Below, piece by piece: positions 32,120 to 35,938 of a stretch of DNA of 35,938 nucleotides. The DNA is taken from positions 1 to 35,938 of the forward strand of contig CAAELE010000037.1 of assembly GCA_900756765.1 (NCBI GenBank), given 5' to 3'. Origin of the DNA: an uncultured Collinsella sp. GTDB taxonomy: Bacteria; Actinomycetota; Coriobacteriia; Coriobacteriales; Coriobacteriaceae. Position 1 is the stretch's first letter. Each line of letters opens with the position of its first letter. The notes under the pieces were generated by a model that did not search any database, was not told the origin of the DNA, and worked only from the letters and a program-made list of their open reading frames with translations. A program made the position numbers and the translations under genes.

Positions 32120-32182
32120 ATGCAGGAGCTCAGAGAGACGACGTCTCGACTCGTGAATAATGCTACCGGGGGGGGTGTCTAA
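32120..32182 (+). CDS. Short leader frame ending just after a G8 tract; likely OFF-state start of the adhesin
   Basis: ATG at 32120 has the best ribosome binding site in this region (GGGGAGG, five-base spacing). It encodes the 20-residue peptide MQELRETTSRLVNNATGGGV before TAA at 32180. The run of eight G (32168-32175) lies just before the stop. If the tract gains one G, the frame continues as CLSRELPGEHRPRERWSV and enters the adhesin at its Met (32230), adding 37 residues before the signal peptide. So this is either an independent leader peptide or, more likely, the true 5' end of the adhesin gene in an out-of-frame state. Confidence 0.65.
   Translation: MQELRETTSRLVNNATGGGV
32168..32175 (+). 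repeat. Poly-G tract (G8), candidate phase-variation switch
   Basis: Eight consecutive G sit inside the leader frame, 54 bases before the adhesin ATG. Homopolymeric G tracts of this length are prone to slipped-strand length change. Here a change of +1 (or -2) brings the strong start codon into the adhesin frame, while G8 leads to a stop. Confidence 0.8.
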
Positions 32183-32229
32183 GCAGGGAACTTCCTGGTG
32201 AACACCGGCCGCGCGAGCGGTGGTCCGTC

Positions 32230-35200
32230 ATGTCTTATGGCCGTCGTCGTGGGCTGCGCCCGGTCTCGCCATATGTGATTGTTTTGGCCCTCGCCGTCGC
32301 GCTGACGGCGAGTTTCTTCCTGCCGACCCGTGCGGAAGCGGCGTTTTCGGACCACACGGTTACGACGATTTCGCCTTCGGGGACAACAATCAACCTGTTT
32401 GATTACTGGGTGAATCCCGATAACCATCTGTCGGTTTCCGGCAACGGCGGCGTCAACGCAAACCACCGGTTCCAGTTTAACGACGGCCAGGGTGGTGAGT
32501 CGCTCAACCATTGGACGGGCAACACGAACCCGCAGCCCGGCATTGTCAACAACACGCTTTTAGACGGCTATCCGCAGCTTTCCAAAACCTGGGGCGGCGA
32601 GTCCCTCTGCTACTTGTTCGATTCCTCTGCCCAGATCGGCAAGACGTCCCATTTTGGCGTGACGGGCCTCCTCAAGGTTCAGAACGGCTACTACGTCTAT
32701 GACAGCTCCAAAAACTACGCAGCCTACAACGCTGACAAGAATGCCTTCGACATCTATGACACCTGGGGCATTGACAAAGTGGGCGATTCGTCCCACCAGG
32801 GTCAGTTCTTCCCGTTCGACGCGGCAGACAAGGTGCTCAAAGAGGAAAACGGCCGGCTCGTCCAAACCGGCATCAAGGCAGACAACACCGGTGATTCGCG
32901 CTACAACGACGGCCGCCCCGTCAACCACCACTTCGGCCTCTCAATGTCCACGCGATTCGTGCAGCCTGCTGGCGGCAAGACGAACGCGGGCGACGACATG
33001 GTGTTCGAGTTCGCCGGCGATGATGACGTCTGGGTGTTCATCGACGATGTCCTCGTGGGTGATATCGGCGGTATTCACAACCGCGCGAGTCTGAGCATCA
33101 ACTTTTGTACGGGCGACATTAAGGTGAACGGTAATAACGACGGCACACTGAAGAACAAGTACCAGAAGGCGAATAAGGACACTTCGGGCTTCAACGGCAA
33201 CACCTTCGCCGACGGCACCAACCACACCCTCAAGTTCTTCTACCTGGAGCGCGGCGCCACCGACTCCAACATGGAGCTCAAGTTCAACCTCGTGACGGTG
33301 CCCGAGTCCGACATCATCAAGTTCGACCAGGACGGCAAGTTCGTACAGGGTGCCGAGTTCAAGCTCTATAAGACCGACAAGGACTTCAAGACCGTGGGCG
33401 AGCTCATCGGCTCCGGTACCACGGACGAGGCCGGCCACCTAACGCTCACGAACGACGTGGACAACGGCGTCATCAACTTCGACGATCTCTACAACAAGGA
33501 TCACGACAACAACAAGTACTACCTCCTGAAGGAGACGCGCGTACCCGAGGGATACCGCTCGAGTCTCGCGGCGACGGGTGGTAGCATGCAGCTCGAGTAC
33601 GTGCCCGCGAGCGCTGAGAACGGCGCGGGCGGCGTCATCATCAACCGCGGCGGTATGGACGCGGGCAGCGTCGTGTGGAAGACCGGTGCGTTCGCCGCCG
33701 CGAAGGAGACCATCACCGCGCCGTCGACCGTGTACAAGGCAAATAATGACCTGACGAAGTCCGACAAGACCGTCAATCTGGACTCCGGCATACTGTTCGC
33801 TGTGGTGCTCAAGCGCGACAAAAGCGCAGGCACAGGTATCAAAGATCCGAGCAATTGGTACGCCGTGTCGGGCGACCCATCGACGGGAGCGGGATACACC
33901 CTCGCCAAGGAGCCGGGCATGACCGGTGCTATCGAGGCGGCGAAGAAGGACCTGCACGCCTTCACGCTCAACACAAGCGGCCAGTACCAGGTAGAGATTC
34001 AAAATCTGCCCGGTGACATCTCCAAGTACTACTACCTGCTGAGCGGTGATGCCCGCAAGGATGCCGAGTACACGGTGGCCATCTACCACACAACGGCGAG
34101 CTCGATCGGCGACGCGACGCCTAAGAACACAGTCCACGTGTACAGCGACGACATCGCAGACGGCACGAACTTCAAGCGGCAGTTCGCCACGCGCCTGCTC
34201 GTCACGAACATCCAGAATCGCCTGTTCGTGCAGAAGACCGATACCGAGGGTAAGCCCGTTGACGGGGCGAAGTTCGGCCTTTACAAGTCCACCCAGGTGA
34301 CTACGGATGCGAACGGCAAGGCCGTGCTCGATGGCGACCAGGCCCCCTACGACACCCTGACGACGAGGTCGGTCGCCAACCCGGTCAAGCTCGAAGGGGC
34401 GGGCGTATTCCCGTCTACGAGCGACAGTAGCGAGCCGCTCGTGAAGGGTACCTACTTCCTGAAGGAGGTCTCGGCGCCCAATGGCTTCCTGCTTAATGAC
34501 AGGCTCATCAAGGTGATTGTGGACGATTACGGCGTCCACGCCGATGCTGGTACAGTTGATGACGGCGTTTCGACGTTCGTGGGCGTGGGCTCGCTCATGA
34601 AGAGCCTGGGCCAGTTTGGCGCAGAGGGCGACATTGACAACACGCTCACGTGGATCAAGGGCCAGCGCCAGACGTCCGACGGGACGCTCGACGGCAACGG
34701 CAACCTTTCCTGGAACAATGACGCCAAGGGCGGCGAGAATGAGGTACATCTTAAGTACGGCGCCAATGGACGTGTCTACCAGTATGGGCCCACCAAGAAG
34801 GACGAACCTTACCGCCTGGAGACCGAGACGGGCTGGATACGTATGGGCATCACGCAGGACGTGTCTGGTGACACTAATGCGAAGGGCGCCCGCGCCGACC
34901 TGGGCGACATGAATCTGAACGCCCTGTTTACGGGCGCCACCTGCGTGCGCGTGGCGAACGAACGCGAGGCGAGCCTCGAGGTGATGAAGAAGGTCATGGT
35001 GCCAGCGGGCCTGACGGGAAAACCGGACGCGGGGTTCACCTTCAAGTTCACCGTGCCCACGACGGCGGGGAAGACGTACAAGGCCGCGGTGTTTGAGAAC
35101 GCGGGGACCGCAAGCGAGAAGCAGGTCGGCAAAATGTTCGACCTCGAGAACGGCCGCGAGCAGACCATCACGGCCGACCAGACGATCCGCGTGTACGGTC

Positions 35201-35938
35201 TCGCCGAGGGTGACCAGTACGCGGTGCAGGAGCTGACCGGCGCAGACAAGATGCCCGCGGGCTATAAGCTGACCGGCCGCAAGCAGGGTGACAAGAATCT
35301 GACTGAAGAAGGCGATAGCATCTCGGGCAGGATTGCCCCGCAGAATTCCGACGGCACGGTGGCCAAAGACAACAAGCTGGTGTTCACCAACAGCTACAGC
35401 GTGAAGTCTTCGGTGACGCTCACAGGCATCAAGGCGAAGAAGAAGTTCACCGGCCGTGAGTGGACTAGCGCCGACAGCTTCGAGCTTTGCCTGCGCGCCG
35501 CCGATGGAACGCCGATGCCTGATGGTGCCACGGCAGCGCCCGTGGCCGGCATGAAGCAGGTCGAGAAAACCGTTACGAGCGCCGAAGAATTTAGCTTCGG
35601 AGAGATTAAGTATGAGAAGCCTGGCAAGTACACCTACTACATTGCCGAGACTACGCCCGCCAAGAGCGATCCCAGTTGGCTGGGCGGTGTCAGCTACTCC
35701 AGCGCCGAATACAAAGTGACCGTAACGGTGAAGGATGACGGCAAGGGAAATCTGACCGAGCCAGTCGTCAAAATGGAGCAGATCTATAAGGATGATGGCA
35801 CCGCCACATCTCAGGTGATCGACGATCAGATTGCGGTGATCACGAACACGTACCACCCGAAGGAGACCTCGGTAACGCTCAAGGCGACGAAGCGCTTCAC
35901 GGGCGGTGAGCTCGCGGGGAGTGACTTCACGTTCCAGC
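32230..35938 (+). CDS. Giant secreted adhesin/pilin-like protein, truncated by the right edge
   Basis: The frame is open from ATG 32230 for at least 1236 codons and leaves the window. Residues 1-37 are a signal peptide: RRR, a hydrophobic core near 14-31, and cleavage expected after AEA. A fibro-slime/PA14-like domain includes DDDVWVFIDDVLVGDIGGIH near 264. SpaA/Cna-B-like domains occur near 365-440 (FVQGAEFKLYKT, YYLLKETRVPEGY) and 658-750 (VDGAKFGLYKS, YFLKEVSAPNGF). A further prealbumin-like unit spans about 920-1000, and a Spy0128/FctA-type pilin repeat about 1060-1210 (KAKKKFTG, ending ITNTYHP), with a second repeat starting at the edge. Lys/Asn pairs imply isopeptide bonds. Cell-wall sorting signals would lie beyond the window. 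The ATG itself has only a weak ribosome site, so expression may depend on the upstream leader start. Confidence 0.88.
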   Translation, partial: MSYGRRRGLRPVSPYVIVLALAVALTASFFLPTRAEAAFSDHTVTTISPSGTTINLFDYWVNPDNHLSVSGNGGVNANHRFQFNDGQGGESLNHWTGNTNPQPGIVNNTLLDGYPQLSKTWGGESLCYLFDSSAQIGKTSHFGVTGLLKVQNGYYVYDSSKNYAAYNADKNAFDIYDTWGIDKVGDSSHQGQFFPFDAADKVLKEENGRLVQTGIKADNTGDSRYNDGRPVNHHFGLSMSTRFVQPAGGKTNAGDDMVFEFAGDDDVWVFIDDVLVGDIGGIHNRASLSINFCTGDIKVNGNNDGTLKNKYQKANKDTSGFNGNTFADGTNHTLKFFYLERGATDSNMELKFNLVTVPESDIIKFDQDGKFVQGAEFKLYKTDKDFKTVGELIGSGTTDEAGHLTLTNDVDNGVINFDDLYNKDHDNNKYYLLKETRVPEGYRSSLAATGGSMQLEYVPASAENGAGGVIINRGGMDAGSVVWKTGAFAAAKETITAPSTVYKANNDLTKSDKTVNLDSGILFAVVLKRDKSAGTGIKDPSNWYAVSGDPSTGAGYTLAKEPGMTGAIEAAKKDLHAFTLNTSGQYQVEIQNLPGDISKYYYLLSGDARKDAEYTVAIYHTTASSIGDATPKNTVHVYSDDIADGTNFKRQFATRLLVTNIQNRLFVQKTDTEGKPVDGAKFGLYKSTQVTTDANGKAVLDGDQAPYDTLTTRSVANPVKLEGAGVFPSTSDSSEPLVKGTYFLKEVSAPNGFLLNDRLIKVIVDDYGVHADAGTVDDGVSTFVGVGSLMKSLGQFGAEGDIDNTLTWIKGQRQTSDGTLDGNGNLSWNNDAKGGENEVHLKYGANGRVYQYGPTKKDEPYRLETETGWIRMGITQDVSGDTNAKGARADLGDMNLNALFTGATCVRVANEREASLEVMKKVMVPAGLTGKPDAGFTFKFTVPTTAGKTYKAAVFENAGTASEKQVGKMFDLENGREQTITADQTIRVYGLAEGDQYAVQELTGADKMPAGYKLTGRKQGDKNLTEEGDSISGRIAPQNSDGTVAKDNKLVFTNSYSVKSSVTLTGIKAKKKFTGREWTSADSFELCLRAADGTPMPDGATAAPVAGMKQVEKTVTSAEEFSFGEIKYEKPGKYTYYIAETTPAKSDPSWLGGVSYSSAEYKVTVTVKDDGKGNLTEPVVKMEQIYKDDGTATSQVIDDQIAVITNTYHPKETSVTLKATKRFTGGELAGSDFTFQ

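Noticed and set aside
33439..35856. Very long open frame on the minus strand opposite the adhesin
   Set aside because: It is a mirror frame of a GC-rich gene. The translation lacks recognisable domains and the plus strand reads as clear adhesin domains with a signal peptide.
1..35938. tRNA, rRNA, insertion sequence, replication origin or prophage attachment site
   Set aside because: No cloverleaf, rRNA core sequence, transposase, dnaA-box cluster or integrase was recognised in either strand.

Overview
The window looks like a chromosomal segment of a high-GC Gram-positive gut actinobacterium of the class Coriobacteriia, most like Collinsella. This is inferred from the GC-rich coding sequence, strong Shine-Dalgarno sites, PTS/GH4 sugar modules, a Tat-type lipoprotein transporter subunit, a large fibro-slime/pilin-type surface protein and abundant short palindromic repeats. 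No database search was possible, so the genus is a judgement.

Layout. (1) 1-2.6 kb: the tail of a gene entering from the left, then the RNA-binding protein Tex. (2) 2.7-7.2 kb: a minus-strand cluster (short-chain dehydrogenase, OFA-type MFS carrier, Gfo/Idh/MocA oxidoreductase) divergent from a LysR regulator, probably uptake and oxidation of an unidentified small molecule. (3) 7.4-11.7 kb: a MarR regulator and a heterodimeric ABC exporter joined by 8-nt gene overlaps, with a recognisable promoter and operator. (4) 12.1-15.6 kb: pyridoxal/pyridoxamine kinase with a Cys-rich TIGR04076-like protein, a DUF4143-type ATPase preceded by three 33-bp-spaced boxes and flanked by two copies of an inverted repeat, and a low-molecular-weight phosphatase. 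(5) 15.6-23.8 kb: two convergent copies of an alpha-glucoside module (GH4 phospho-alpha-glucosidase, PTS EIICB, RpiR regulator). (6) 23.9-27.4 kb: an MFS transporter, an unknown membrane-anchored protein and an aldose-1-epimerase-like protein. (7) 27.5-31.9 kb: a polar amino acid ABC transporter (Tat lipoprotein, permease, ATPase) followed by an M20 peptidase. (8) 32.1 kb to the right edge: a giant secreted adhesin or pilin-like protein, cut off by the window.

The most striking observation is just ahead of the adhesin. A 20-codon frame with an excellent ribosome binding site runs into a tract of eight G and stops. The adhesin frame is open across the same tract, and one extra G would fuse the strong start to the adhesin in frame. 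This has the architecture of a phase-variable ON/OFF switch, with the sequence shown here in the OFF or low state.

The window is also rich in non-coding palindromes: two copies of a ~155-bp palindromic element, two copies of a 60-95-bp inverted repeat flanking the ATPase gene, five copies or fragments of a GACAAAG/CTTTGTC palindrome, and three further long inverted or tandem repeats. Convincing intrinsic terminators or intercistronic hairpins lie after several operons. I saw no tRNA, rRNA, CRISPR array, insertion sequence or replication origin.
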